Assembly: GCF_009882945.1 (NCBI RefSeq)
Contig: NZ_WTUY01000005.1
Coordinates: 371,045 to 435,044, forward strand
DNA length: 64,000 nt
DNA from: Alcanivorax sp. DP30
GTDB taxonomy: Bacteria > Pseudomonadota > Gammaproteobacteria > Pseudomonadales > Alcanivoracaceae
Direction of reading: 5' to 3'
This document shows, one piece after another, positions 9,001 through 16,517 of the stretch. Below the pieces are notes generated by a model, which was not told where the DNA came from, ran no database searches, and saw only the letters and a program-made list of their open reading frames with translations. The position numbers were made by a program, and so were the translations under genes. How positions within the stretch are numbered: position 1 is the stretch's first letter; the number at the start of each line of letters is the position of its first letter.

Positions 9001-9717
9001 TTACAATCCCAGGTGGTAGAGGCGGTTGTTTTCGAAGGCTCGGCCGTTTTCCGGACGGAAATTTCTGCAGTAATCGTCCTCCGTAACGGGCTCGGCTTTC
9101 AGCATCTCGATCTGCACCGGTTTCATCGGGTATTCCTCTGCCGGATTCAGCGGGTGCGGGCAGGTGTGCAGGATTACCAGGGTGTCCATTTCGAATCGCA
9201 GGGTGACGCTGGCACCGGCTTTTGCCGCAGAGGGATCAAATTTCAAATTGCCGTCGTCATCGGCGGCCACTTTGGAAAACAGGTTCAGGTTGGCAGCCAT
9301 GTCCCGTTCGGTAAGGCCGTACTTGGCGAGTTCGGTGAGAAAACTGTGCTCGCCGCTCAGGGTCCACTGGTTGTGACAATCCTGATAGGAACGTACCGCA
9401 TATTTTTCCTTCAGGGTTTTCTCGCTGAGGGTGCCACAGACAGTGTCGTGCCAGCCGAAGTCATCTTCCACGATGGAGGCGAACACGCGCCCCATGTCGG
9501 AGTAGAGGCAGTTGCCTTTGGTGAGTTTGAAAGTGTGCTGGCCCTTGAGACTGTCCGGGGCGTTATAGCGTTCCAGCAGCATCTCCGGGTTGTACATCAG
9601 CATGGCCAGATTGGCGCCGCCTTCCATATCCGTCAGACGCAGCTGCATGCCGCGGCGCACCTGCAGCGACCAGTGGGCGCTGCCGGGCAGGGTGGTGGTG
9701 TAAAGGCTTTCGCTCAT
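9001..9717 (-). CDS. DUF1989 protein, urea carboxylase-associated; probable carboxyguanidine deiminase subunit
   Basis: A 238-residue paralog of the downstream DUF1989 protein and its presumed partner in a heteromeric deiminase. It keeps the central [10 protein letters not shown] motif, matching HDTLGGAC in the partner, and the [16 protein letters not shown]-terminal motif. The start is placed at 9717, with AAAGGA upstream; the frame is open further 5' but that part overlaps the ABC ATPase gene and does not look family-like. Role by context: with its partner it removes ammonia from carboxyguanidine made by the carboxylase. It follows the ABC ATPase gene by 28 bases, so cotranscription is likely. 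Confidence 0.85.
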   Translation of the reverse strand: MSESLYTTTLPGSAHWSLQVRRGMQLRLTDMEGGANLAMLMYNPEMLLERYNAPDSLKGQHTFKLTKGNCLYSDMGRVFASIVEDDFGWHDTVCGTLSEKTLKEKYAVRSYQDCHNQWTLSGEHSFLTELAKYGLTERDMAANLNLFSKVAADDDGNLKFDPSAAKAGASVTLRFEMDTLVILHTCPHPLNPAEEYPMKPVQIEMLKAEPVTEDDYCRNFRPENGRAFENNRLYHLGL

Positions 9718-9745
9718 GGTGAAGTCCTTTGTATTTGGGTCTGAG

Positions 9746-10537
9746 TCACAGGGTGTCGTTAAGAACGCGGCTGGTTTTTCTGACGTTCTGATTAATATCG
9801 CTGAGGGTGCCACTCTGGCAGTCGCCCACCGGCAGATCGTAGGTCACTCTGGCGCCGTAGGCGCCGGGGGCCTGGGGGTCCAGACGGGGCTTGTCGAACA
9901 CCCACAGCCGGGTGCCGAGGTAGAACCCTTCGGTGATGTCGTGGGTGATCATGAACACCGTCAGGTTTTGTTCTTTCCAGAGTTTCAGCACCAGTTTGTG
10001 CATGTCGGCACGAATGCCGGGATCCAGGGCGCCGAAGGGCTCGTCCAGCAGCAGGATACGTGGCCGCTTGATCAATGCCTGGGCTAGCGCCAGACGTTGC
10101 TGCATACCGCCGGAAAGTTCATGGGGATACTTGTCGACGGCATGGCCTAGCCCGACGCTCTCCAGCATGTCCCTTGCTTCCTGGCGAAGCTGACGGCGTT
10201 TTTTGCCAAACGTCATGCCCAGCCAGCGGTTGCTTTGCAGCTCGCCTCCCAGCATCACGTTTTCCAGCGCAGTCAGGTGATTCAGAACCGAGTAGCGCTG
10301 AAATACGATGCCGCGGCTCTCATCCGGCTCAGCGGGCAGCGGCTGACCGTCCAGCAACAGTTCGCCCCGGGTGCCTTCTTCGGTACCGAGAAGGAGCTTG
10401 AGGAAGGTGGTCTTGCCGCAGCCAGAGGCGCCGACGATGGTGACGAATTCACCTTCCTGAACGGTGGCGTTGAGTCGTTCCAGGACGATCTGGTCACCGT
10501 ATTCCTTCCACAGGTTTTTCATTTCGATGATCGCCAT
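9746..10537 (-). CDS. ABC transporter ATP-binding protein (NitT/TauT type)
   Basis: A 263-residue cytoplasmic ATPase. Walker A is GASGCGKTT at 36-44; the family signature LSGGMQQRLALAQAL and Walker B RILLLDEPFGALD are all intact. The sequence resembles nitrate/taurine/sulfonate-type importers (SsuB/TauB/NrtD). It powers the permease encoded just upstream. The start is at 10537, with AAGGA seven bases upstream, one base after the permease stop, so translation is probably coupled. Placement in a guanidine-I riboswitch operon points to guanidine, or a related guanidino compound, as the imported substrate (inference). Confidence 0.92.
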   Translation of the reverse strand: MAIIEMKNLWKEYGDQIVLERLNATVQEGEFVTIVGASGCGKTTFLKLLLGTEEGTRGELLLDGQPLPAEPDESRGIVFQRYSVLNHLTALENVMLGGELQSNRWLGMTFGKKRRQLRQEARDMLESVGLGHAVDKYPHELSGGMQQRLALAQALIKRPRILLLDEPFGALDPGIRADMHKLVLKLWKEQNLTVFMITHDITEGFYLGTRLWVFDKPRLDPQAPGAYGARVTYDLPVGDCQSGTLSDINQNVRKTSRVLNDTL

Positions 10538-10538
10538 C

Positions 10539-11357
10539 TTAATGTCCTTGCTGGTGGAACCAGGGATAACGCCATTGCGAATAGCGGGTGAGGATAAAGT
10601 CGATGGCAAACGCCAGCAGGGTGATCCACACCACGTAGGGAAGAATCACGTCCATGGACAGGTAGCGGCGTACCAGGAAGATCCTGTAGCCCAACCCTTC
10701 GGTGGCGGCGATGGCTTCGGCGGCGATCAGGAACAGCCAGGCCGGCCCGAGTGAGAGGCGCACCGCACTGATCAGCCGCGGCATCAGTTGTGGCCATACC
10801 AGGCGGGTGATGATCTGCCAGGTGTTGGCGCCCAACGTCTGTAACTTGATGATCTGCTCACGGGGAATTTCCATCGCCCGCTGCTGCAGATCACGAATCA
10901 TAAAGGGGGTAATGCCGATAATGATGAGCATCACCTTGGCCAGTTCGCCCAGCCCGAAAATGATGAACAGCACGGGCAGGATTGCCATGGGTGGTACCAG
11001 TGACAGGCCGGTTACCAGGGGGGAAAAGGTGGAACGAATCAGCGGGATGGTACCATTGCCAATGCCGACGATAATGGCGATCAGGGCGCTGATGGCCACA
11101 CCGATACCGAGCCGTTGCAGGCTGGCCAGCGTGTCGGCCAGAAGCAGGTACTCGCCACTTCGTTTGCTGGGTTCGAACGCCATGCGGTTGATAGCCTGGA
11201 CAAAACTGTCCAGTGCCGGCAGCAGCTTGTCGTTGGGGTTTTCCGTCAGCCGTGCGTCGGAGGCCAGCGTATAGAAGATTATCAGCAGCACAAAGGGCAG
11301 CAGACCCAGGGCCCAACTGGCAGGTTTGCCCGGTTGGCGATTGATCAGTTTCTTCAT
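10539..11357 (-). CDS. ABC transporter permease (NitT/TauT type)
   Basis: A 272-residue inner-membrane protein with about six hydrophobic segments. A long first helix (LGLLPFVLLIIFYTLA) is followed by a periplasmic stretch and the permease core. The EAA-like loop with conserved Gly (LGANTWQIITRLVWPQLMPR) is the contact site for the ATPase. It forms the channel of the importer together with the adjacent ATPase and the binding protein. It is one base from the ATPase gene and is separated from the binding-protein gene by 63 bases holding a palindromic repeat. Confidence 0.92.
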   Translation of the reverse strand: MKKLINRQPGKPASWALGLLPFVLLIIFYTLASDARLTENPNDKLLPALDSFVQAINRMAFEPSKRSGEYLLLADTLASLQRLGIGVAISALIAIIVGIGNGTIPLIRSTFSPLVTGLSLVPPMAILPVLFIIFGLGELAKVMLIIIGITPFMIRDLQQRAMEIPREQIIKLQTLGANTWQIITRLVWPQLMPRLISAVRLSLGPAWLFLIAAEAIAATEGLGYRIFLVRRYLSMDVILPYVVWITLLAFAIDFILTRYSQWRYPWFHQQGH

Positions 11358-11380
11358 GGCATTTCCCGGTGATGTTGGAA

Positions 11381-11411
11381 GCGTCAGACGCCTGATATCA
11401 GACGTCCGACG
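11381..11411. repeat. GTCGGACGTC-family palindromic repeat
   Basis: The 31-base element begins GCGTCAGACGCCTGATATCA and ends GACGTCCGACG. It is an imperfect palindrome lying between the binding-protein and permease genes of the guanidine operon. Related copies are at 13659, 20933, 24119, 34841 and 47801. Confidence 0.7.
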
Positions 11412-11420
11412 TTGCTAGCT

Positions 11421-12485
11421 CTACAGCTTCCCGTCGGCTGCCATGGCCATGTAGTCCGGGATAAAGCGCAGCTGCACATTGCCTTCGCTGCCGAAAACGC
11501 CAACCGGGGTTTCGATACCGACAAAGCCGGCGTCCGGGGCGCCCTCACCGAGCAGGCCGTGTTCGAAAGAGAATTCCGCCACTTTCTGCATGGTGTCTTT
11601 GAGCTCGGCGCTATTGACGAATTCCACCGCTTCGCTGGCGTTGTAGAACATGCGGGTGGAAGCCAGCTGGGCTTCGTAACCCGCCAGATCGGTACCGGAT
11701 GCCTTGGCCATGAAAGTGCGAGCGGCCTTGCCGGCGTCGTCCTCAGCGGACATGGTGGCCATGATTTCATACCAGGCACCGGTAAGCGCCTTGCCGAAGT
11801 CCGGGTTGGCTTTCAGGGTCTCGGTGTTGACCACCATCAGGTCGATGATTTCGCCCGGGATCCTGGAAGAGTCGAACACCTTGTGGCTGTCCGGCATGGC
11901 GGTGATTTCGCTGAGCAGCGGGTTCCAGGTTGCCACCGCAGTTACGTCATCGGTGGTGAACGCGGATACCAGATCGGCATCAGAGGTATTCACCACAGTC
12001 AGGTCTTTCTCGCTCAGGCCAACAGTGTCCAGGGCGCGGGCCAGCAGATAGTGGGAAACAGACAGTTCCACCAGATTCACATTCTGGCCCTTGATATCGG
12101 CCAGCTTGTCGGTGCCCTTGAGCACGATGCCGTCGTTACCGTTGGAAAAATCGCCCACGATCAGGGCGGTGGAATCCACGCCACCTGCGGCGGGAATGGT
12201 CAGGGCATCCATGTTGGTCATGGCGCAGCCGTCGTAGGCGCCGGCGGTGTACTGATTGATGGACTCCACGTAGTCGTTGATCTGTACCACATCGATGTTG
12301 ATGTCGTATTTGTCAGCCCACTTGTCGACGATCTTTTGCTGGGCGCCATAGTCCCACGGCATCCAGCCTACATAGATGGACCAGCAGACGCTGAAAGAAT
12401 CTTTGGCCAGGGCACTGGCTGGAGTCAGGGCGGCAAACAGGGAAAGCGCTGCAGCGGCAGCTGTCTTGCGTACGGAATGGGTCAT
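11421..12485 (-). CDS. periplasmic substrate-binding protein of the ABC importer
   Basis: A 354-residue exported protein with a cleavable signal (MTHSVRKTAAAAALSLFAAL..., cut probably after ASALA), then a type-II periplasmic binding fold of the NitT/TauT/SsuA class. The mature start FSVCWSIYVGWMPWDYGA is typical of the class. It should deliver substrate to the adjacent permease and ATPase. It is the first gene of the operon, with a strong AAGGAGGT ribosome site seven bases before the ATG. The guanidine-I riboswitch lies in its leader, so this gene and those after it are probably induced by guanidine. The ligand is inferred from this context only. Confidence 0.92.
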   Translation of the reverse strand: MTHSVRKTAAAAALSLFAALTPASALAKDSFSVCWSIYVGWMPWDYGAQQKIVDKWADKYDINIDVVQINDYVESINQYTAGAYDGCAMTNMDALTIPAAGGVDSTALIVGDFSNGNDGIVLKGTDKLADIKGQNVNLVELSVSHYLLARALDTVGLSEKDLTVVNTSDADLVSAFTTDDVTAVATWNPLLSEITAMPDSHKVFDSSRIPGEIIDLMVVNTETLKANPDFGKALTGAWYEIMATMSAEDDAGKAARTFMAKASGTDLAGYEAQLASTRMFYNASEAVEFVNSAELKDTMQKVAEFSFEHGLLGEGAPDAGFVGIETPVGVFGSEGNVQLRFIPDYMAMAADGKL

Positions 12486-12521
12486 CTCGGACCTCCTTGG
12501 CTACGGACGGAGAGGAATCCA

Positions 12522-12537
12522 ATGACACTGCTGTCAT
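12522..12537 (-). promoter_or_regulatory. small hairpin between riboswitch and ribosome site
   Basis: ATGACA-gcag-TGTCAT forms a perfect six-base-pair hairpin just after the aptamer and 24 bases before the AAGGAGGT site. There is no T-run, so if it is part of the switch mechanism, control is more likely at translation initiation than by intrinsic termination (inference). Confidence 0.4.
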
Positions 12538-12540
12538 CGT

Positions 12541-12655
12541 GCTCTCCCGGGCTTTTGTCCCGCCGTGTAACCTTCAGCCGATTGCTCGGTGCCAGGAAGG
12601 TCGACCGCTCTCGGACCAGACATCTCCCTCAGGGAGACCGGAACCCTAGCTGTCT
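12541..12655 (-). promoter_or_regulatory. guanidine-I (ykkC) riboswitch
   Basis: Read on the minus strand, this leader has the conserved blocks of the ykkC/guanidine-I aptamer in order: CTAGGGTTCCG (12649-12639), then CTGGTCCGAGAGC near 12619-12607, then ACGGCGGGACAAAAGCCCGG ending near 12548 with GAGAGC after it. The spacing and the terminal GGG..CCC stem fit the family. The class binds guanidinium and turns on guanidine exporters, carboxylases and importers. Here it precedes the substrate-binding gene of the transporter/DUF1989/carboxylase operon. Confidence 0.93.
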
Positions 12656-12845
12656 ATTTCGCAAATTGTGTTGAGTGCGTGATGGCTTGCGTGCCATTCG
12701 ATTCCTCAACGGGGGTTTTGCAAGTGGGGTGCCAACTTGTGAGAGATAATGAAAACAAGGGCTTGGAGAGGGGGAGGGGCGCGCAGCGCAAACAGCTGCA
12801 TTGAGATGGGGCGCCAGCCGTGCTGGCGCCCTTGTTTGGTGCGAG
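12656..12845. other. intergenic region upstream of the riboswitch
   Basis: This 190-base spacer separates the dienelactone hydrolase gene from the guanidine operon; both are on the minus strand. It holds the hairpin at 12810-12830 and must contain the operon promoter. I could not find a convincing -35/-10 pair. A TGGCACG resembles half a sigma-54 site but lacks the matching GC element. Confidence 0.4.
12810..12830. terminator. strong hairpin after the dienelactone hydrolase gene
   Basis: GGCGCCAGC-cgt-GCTGGCGCC is a perfect nine-base-pair stem 16 bases after the hydrolase stop. A clear T-run is lacking on the minus strand, so it is a weak intrinsic terminator or an RNA-end stabiliser. Confidence 0.45.
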
Positions 12846-13616
12846 TCAGTCCGCCATGAAGTCCATGAGCGCGTCCCAGCTGGTGAGGTCGGCATGGGCA
12901 TCGTAGCCAACGGGTAGCTCAAAGCGTTTTGCCACGGCATCAGCGCCAGGGTTGGTGAAACTGTGTTTCACACCGGGGAAACTGAGCAGGCGCAGATCCA
13001 CGCCAGCAGCGGTCATTTCGGTAACGAACTGGCTGACCTGTTCTGCGGGAACCATGGGGTCGGCCTGCCCCGTGGCCACCAGTACTTTCGCCTTGATCTC
13101 CCCAGCCTTGGCCGGGGTCTTCGTGCCCAGGGAGCCATGGAAGCTGGCGACGCCGGCCAGATCAGCCCCGCTGCGTGCCTGGTTCAGCACCACAGCACCG
13201 CCGAAACAGTAACCGATGGCGAATACCCGCTTTGGATCCACCTGCTGTTGCTTGAGCAGCATTTTACGGGCGGCCTCAAAACGGGCGTTCATCTTTTCCG
13301 GCTCTGCCAGCGCGGTTTCCATGAAGGCGGTGGCATCTTTGGGGTGAGTCGCCACTTTACCGGTGCCGTACATGTCCACGGCCAAGGCAACAAACCCTTC
13401 CTTGGCCAGCAGGCGGGCGCGGTCGCGGGCGTAATCATTGAGCCCCCACCATTCATGTACCACGATAACCCCGGCAGAGGGCTCCTTCTGCTTGTCGTTG
13501 AGGTACATGACGCCGGTGCCCAGGTTGTCAGGCAGCGTCACGCGGGTTTCGATGATGTCGGCGCGGGCGCCATGGCCCATGACCAGAAACAGGATAAACA
13601 GCCCAAGCCGTTTCAT
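12846..13616 (-). CDS. exported dienelactone hydrolase family protein
   Basis: A 256-residue alpha/beta hydrolase with a signal peptide (MKRLGLFILFLVMGHGARA). The nucleophile elbow GYCFGG gives Cys137, the Cys-type nucleophile of dienelactone hydrolases. Asp in GQADPMVP and His in GVKHSF complete the triad. Export sets it apart from the cytosolic ClcD-type enzymes of chloroaromatic pathways, and no aromatic-degradation genes are near. It is probably a periplasmic esterase of unknown substrate. The small hypothetical gene upstream on the same strand ends 80 bases before its start. Confidence 0.85.
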   Translation of the reverse strand: MKRLGLFILFLVMGHGARADIIETRVTLPDNLGTGVMYLNDKQKEPSAGVIVVHEWWGLNDYARDRARLLAKEGFVALAVDMYGTGKVATHPKDATAFMETALAEPEKMNARFEAARKMLLKQQQVDPKRVFAIGYCFGGAVVLNQARSGADLAGVASFHGSLGTKTPAKAGEIKAKVLVATGQADPMVPAEQVSQFVTEMTAAGVDLRLLSFPGVKHSFTNPGADAVAKRFELPVGYDAHADLTSWDALMDFMAD

Positions 13617-13658
13617 TGCCTTTCCTCTTGCTAGCGGTTGAAGATGATTTCAGGGTTT

Positions 13659-13677
13659 CGCGTCAGGCGTCCGGCCT
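13659..13677. repeat. GTCGGACGTC-family repeat, half copy
   Basis: GCGTCAGGCGTCCGGCC lies in the spacer between the hydrolase gene and the hypothetical gene upstream. It is a single arm of the palindromic family. Confidence 0.45.
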
Positions 13678-13696
13678 TTCGCGTTGCGCACACGGA

Positions 13697-14011
13697 TCAA
13701 TCCTGCCAGACCCAGCGAAGGGGTTCGCCAAAATCATCGTAGAGCAGCTTGCGCTGGGGACGCGGGTTGAGCCGTTGACGGCGGGGTTTGTGCTTGCGGG
13801 CATCAATGGTGGCCGCCACCTGACTGAGATCGGTACGGCTGGTTTCACGGGGGCCGTTGAAGAGGACCGTCTGATGGCCCTTGCCGCTGACCGGGTCGGC
13901 ACCACTGACTCCGCTGGGGACTTCACGGATGGATCCACCTTTCTCCAGAAAGCGTTGCATATCGCGCTCCAGGCGATGACGCTGCTGTTCTTTGCTGCTA
14001 AGAACCTTCAC
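13697..14011 (-). CDS. conserved-looking hypothetical protein
   Basis: A 104-residue basic soluble protein that I do not recognise. The N-terminal half is amphipathic (KEQQRHRLERDMQRFLEKGG) and followed by SIREVPSGVSG. The C-terminal half is Arg/Lys-rich (RKHKPRRQRLNPRPQRKLL), which would suit nucleic-acid or ribosome contact. The end is FGEPLRWVWQD. The start is a GTG at 14011 with a poor ribosome site. It lies 59 bases after the glutathione peroxidase gene on the same strand. Function unknown. Confidence 0.65.
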   Translation of the reverse strand: MKVLSSKEQQRHRLERDMQRFLEKGGSIREVPSGVSGADPVSGKGHQTVLFNGPRETSRTDLSQVAATIDARKHKPRRQRLNPRPQRKLLYDDFGEPLRWVWQD

Positions 14012-14070
14012 GGGCCCTGTCCCAGGTTAAAAGTGGAACTATCGACCATAACAGCCTGCGCGCAGGGGTT

Positions 14071-14646
14071 CTACTGCCCACTGGTGGGAGTTTGTAACAC
14101 CGCCTTGATCGCACTCTCAAGTTCTCCTCCCATCGGCTTCGATGATGCCGGGAAGTGCTGAATCTGACTGCCGTCGGGGGAAACGAGGTATTTGTTGAAG
14201 TTCCAGCCCGGGGCTTGGCTGGCATCTCCCAACGCCTTGAACACCGGGTTGGCTCCACGTCCCTTTACACTGCTGGTGGCGGCCATGGGAAAAGTCACAC
14301 CGTAATTGATGTAGCACACCTTGGCGGTGTCACCCTCGTCGTCAAGTTCCTGGCGAAAATCGTCGGAGGGGAAGCCGAGAATGACCAGCCCCTGGTCTTT
14401 GTACCGCTGGTAGAGTGTCTCCAGACCTCGGAACTGACCGGTATAACCGCAACGGCTGGCCGTATTCACCACCAGGGTGGTGCGGTTGGCCGTGAGCGCG
14501 CAGAGATCCAGAAATTCTTTGGAATGCAGCTTGCGCACCTGGGTGTTGAACAGGGCTGCGCAGTCGCCATTCGCGTCCCCTGCGAAGGCTGGCATAGGCG
14601 CAGCCAGCGTCAGCGTGATCAGTATGGTGTAGAGATGGCGAATCAC
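14071..14646 (-). CDS. exported glutathione peroxidase family protein
   Basis: A 191-residue GPx-fold thiol peroxidase with a signal peptide (about 1-22), so it is periplasmic. Peroxidatic Cys66 lies in NTASRCGYTG; the Trp-Asn pair of the active-site tetrad is in WNFNKYL (148-154). The family's usual FPCNQFG is replaced by FPSDDFRQE, so both the resolving-type Cys and the catalytic Gln are missing; some bacterial GPx-like proteins show this. The start is GTG at 14646, with GGGGGAG six bases upstream and a good signal peptide directly after. The role would be reduction of peroxides with thioredoxin or glutathione-like donors. Confidence 0.85.
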   Translation of the reverse strand: MIRHLYTILITLTLAAPMPAFAGDANGDCAALFNTQVRKLHSKEFLDLCALTANRTTLVVNTASRCGYTGQFRGLETLYQRYKDQGLVILGFPSDDFRQELDDEGDTAKVCYINYGVTFPMAATSSVKGRGANPVFKALGDASQAPGWNFNKYLVSPDGSQIQHFPASSKPMGGELESAIKAVLQTPTSGQ

Positions 14647-14709
14647 GGTGGCTCCCCCTTACAGTTGATCCCGCACTATTGCGCCCGGCAGGTCAACGGC
14701 ACGCGAAGG

Positions 14710-15078
14710 TCAGCGGGTCTTGGGAGTTAATGCGTCGCTATCGAACGTCACGTCAGCCAGCGTGTGGCGCATGAAGGTGCGGATGTTGGCGTGGTCATCG
14801 CCTTGCGGGTTGCTCAGTACGTGGTCCCGGAAGAAGTGCCCAAAGCAGGCCAGGGTCTGCTCATCGCTGAGCTTGTGCAGCTTGGCGAAGGCGAAGATCT
14901 TGCAGGAGCCTTCGTTGGTACCGGCCTCGTTTACCATCATGTCGTCGCCACTGCCATTGGTAAAGCGGGCGGGGGTGTAGTCGTAGTGTTCGTCGATGGT
15001 AGCTTGTACCTGCTCGAAAGCCACGACTTCAGGCATCAGGTTCAGGGCAAATAGCAGGGTTTCGACGGAGTTGCTCAT
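14710..15078 (-). CDS. HopJ-type family protein
   Basis: A 122-residue protein starting MSNSVETLLFALNLMPEVV, with the family's central ARFTNG and EGSCKIFAFAKLH segments and the C-terminal DALTPK ending. These are the marks of the HopJ 'type III effector' family. Despite the name, this family is widespread in free-living bacteria without type III secretion, and nothing here suggests secretion or virulence. The start at 15078 has AGGA upstream; the open frame extends 17 codons further but that part is not family-like. Function unknown. Confidence 0.8.
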   Translation of the reverse strand: MSNSVETLLFALNLMPEVVAFEQVQATIDEHYDYTPARFTNGSGDDMMVNEAGTNEGSCKIFAFAKLHKLSDEQTLACFGHFFRDHVLSNPQGDDHANIRTFMRHTLADVTFDSDALTPKTR

Positions 15079-15156
15079 GGGGAATCCTGTTCCGGTGATC
15101 GCTAAAGGGCAGAAGGGTAGCGTCATCACCGGAACAGGGGAAGGCCAAACAGCGTG

Positions 15157-15549
15157 TTACTCGGCTGCCGGTACCAGTGGTGCCATGCCGCGGGCGCCCA
15201 ACGGGTTGCAGTTTTTCAGGACCACTTTGCCCTGTAGCATGTTGCCGCGGGAGTACTCACGGAAAATACACTCGTTGGTGGCCGGGTCGTAATCCTCAAT
15301 CCACAGGTTGTCATCTTTCCAGGTGGCATTGAGGTGATAGTGCTCTTCCGGAATGGTGATGCTCATGGTGCCGCCAAAGCGCTTCACGAACACCTGTTGC
15401 AGCCAGAAGTAATAGGCCAGGGTTGCCACCAGCCAGATGATCACTGCGATGATCACCGCAGGTTTCCATTTGCCGGCACGGGCACCAATACCCACAAGCG
15501 CAGCGATGACCAGAACGGCAACCAGAAACCAATAGAGATACGTAACCAT
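15157..15549 (-). CDS. small inner-membrane protein of unknown function
   Basis: A 130-residue protein with two membrane segments, about 3-24 (LYWFLVAVLVIAALVGIGA) and 30-50 (AVIIAVIIWLVATLAYYFW). A C-terminal, probably periplasmic or cytosolic, domain of about 75 residues contains two Cys (NECIF and KNCNP). It is not recognised. It ends 79 bases before the HopJ-family gene on the same strand. The gene upstream is divergent. Confidence 0.7.
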   Translation of the reverse strand: MVTYLYWFLVAVLVIAALVGIGARAGKWKPAVIIAVIIWLVATLAYYFWLQQVFVKRFGGTMSITIPEEHYHLNATWKDDNLWIEDYDPATNECIFREYSRGNMLQGKVVLKNCNPLGARGMAPLVPAAE

Positions 15550-15616
15550 TTTTCGTCCTTGTTGTCTGAAACGTCTCTGGCATCATAGCAATGATTTCAA
15601 AGACAGATGTAAAAGC

Positions 15617-15943
15617 ATGCAACAGTGGTGGGTCTATATGGTGAGGTGTGCGGACCAGTCTCTGTACACCGGTATCTGCACGCAGCCGGCTCGCCGCTTC
15701 CATGAGCATAATCACAGCCCCAAAGGGGCACGCTACACCCGTGTGCGTCGTCCGGTGGTGCCGGTTTTATTGGTGCCCGGTGGCGATCGTTCCTCGGCCA
15801 GCCAGCTGGAAGCCCGGCTGAAAGGGCTTAGCCGGCGCAACAAGGACAAATTACTGGCGGCGCTGCGTGATGAAAAACGCAGGACGCCGCTGTCGATCTG
15901 GATTGAAAATGATGGAGAAAAAGCGGATGACAATCTGGCGTAG
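15617..15943 (+). CDS. GIY-YIG nuclease superfamily protein
   Basis: A 108-residue single-domain protein. The GIY-YIG core reads VYMVRC (7-12) and YTGI (19-22), followed by the catalytic Arg region ARRFHEHN and the family's GARYTR segment. This length and architecture match the YhbQ/YazA group, thought to act in DNA repair or recombination. Its end overlaps the start of lemA by 17 bases, so the two are translationally close. Confidence 0.85.
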   Translation: MQQWWVYMVRCADQSLYTGICTQPARRFHEHNHSPKGARYTRVRRPVVPVLLVPGGDRSSASQLEARLKGLSRRNKDKLLAALRDEKRRTPLSIWIENDGEKADDNLA

Positions 15944-16517
15944 TTTTTTGCTGGTCATGCTGGCGGGCTGGTTGAGCGGTTGCGGGATCAACAACATTCC
16001 CACCTATGATGAGCAGGTTAAGGCCGCCTGGAGCCAGGTGGAAAACCAGTATCAGCGTCGCGCTGACCTGATTCCCAATCTGGTCAACACGGTGAAGGGC
16101 TACGCGGCCCACGAGCAGGAAGTGCTGGTGGACGTGACCCAGGCGCGGGCCAAGGTGGGCTCCATCCAGGTGGACGGCAACATGCTCGACAACCCGGAAA
16201 AGTTGCAGCAGTTCGAGCAGGCCCAGCGCCAGCTCGGTTCCGCCTTGCAGCGCTTGATGGTGGTCGCCGAGCGCTACCCGGACCTGAAGGCCAACCAGAA
16301 CTTCCTGGCTCTGCAATCCCAGCTGGAAGGCACCGAAAACCGTATCAGCGTGGCGCGGCGGGATTACATTGCAGCAGTACAGATCTATAACACGGAAATT
16401 CGTACCTTCCCGGGCCGTCTGTGGCATAGCTTCCTGTACAGCGATATGGAAGTACGCGACACCTATGAAGCCACCTCGGAAGGTGCCGACGAGGCGCCGG
16501 CTGTCAGCTTCGAATGA
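15927..16517 (+). CDS. LemA family lipoprotein
   Basis: A 196-residue LemA protein. It has a lipoprotein signal ending LSGC (Cys19), then the family's long helical bundle with AWSQVENQYQRRADLIPNLV and the QLEGTENRISVARRDY motif. LemA proteins have a short N-terminal anchor and a helical domain; their biochemical role is unclear. The start at 15927 is chosen for the signal peptide and the upstream GGAG; in-frame ATGs at 15909 and 15912 are alternatives. It overlaps the next TPM-domain gene by four bases. LemA plus TPM gene pairs are a common association. Confidence 0.9.
   Translation: MTIWRSFLLVMLAGWLSGCGINNIPTYDEQVKAAWSQVENQYQRRADLIPNLVNTVKGYAAHEQEVLVDVTQARAKVGSIQVDGNMLDNPEKLQQFEQAQRQLGSALQRLMVVAERYPDLKANQNFLALQSQLEGTENRISVARRDYIAAVQIYNTEIRTFPGRLWHSFLYSDMEVRDTYEATSEGADEAPAVSFE

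Noticed and set aside
8321..9717. Plain 'urea degradation' reading of the DUF1989 and carboxylase genes
   Set aside because: The guanidine-I riboswitch in the operon leader and the lack of the allophanate hydrolase half make guanidine the better substrate call.
12661..12720. Sigma-54 promoter before the guanidine operon
   Set aside because: TGGCACG is present but the GC dinucleotide at the required spacing is missing.
14710..15078. HopJ protein as a virulence effector
   Set aside because: There are no type III secretion genes; the family is widespread in non-pathogens and the name is historical.
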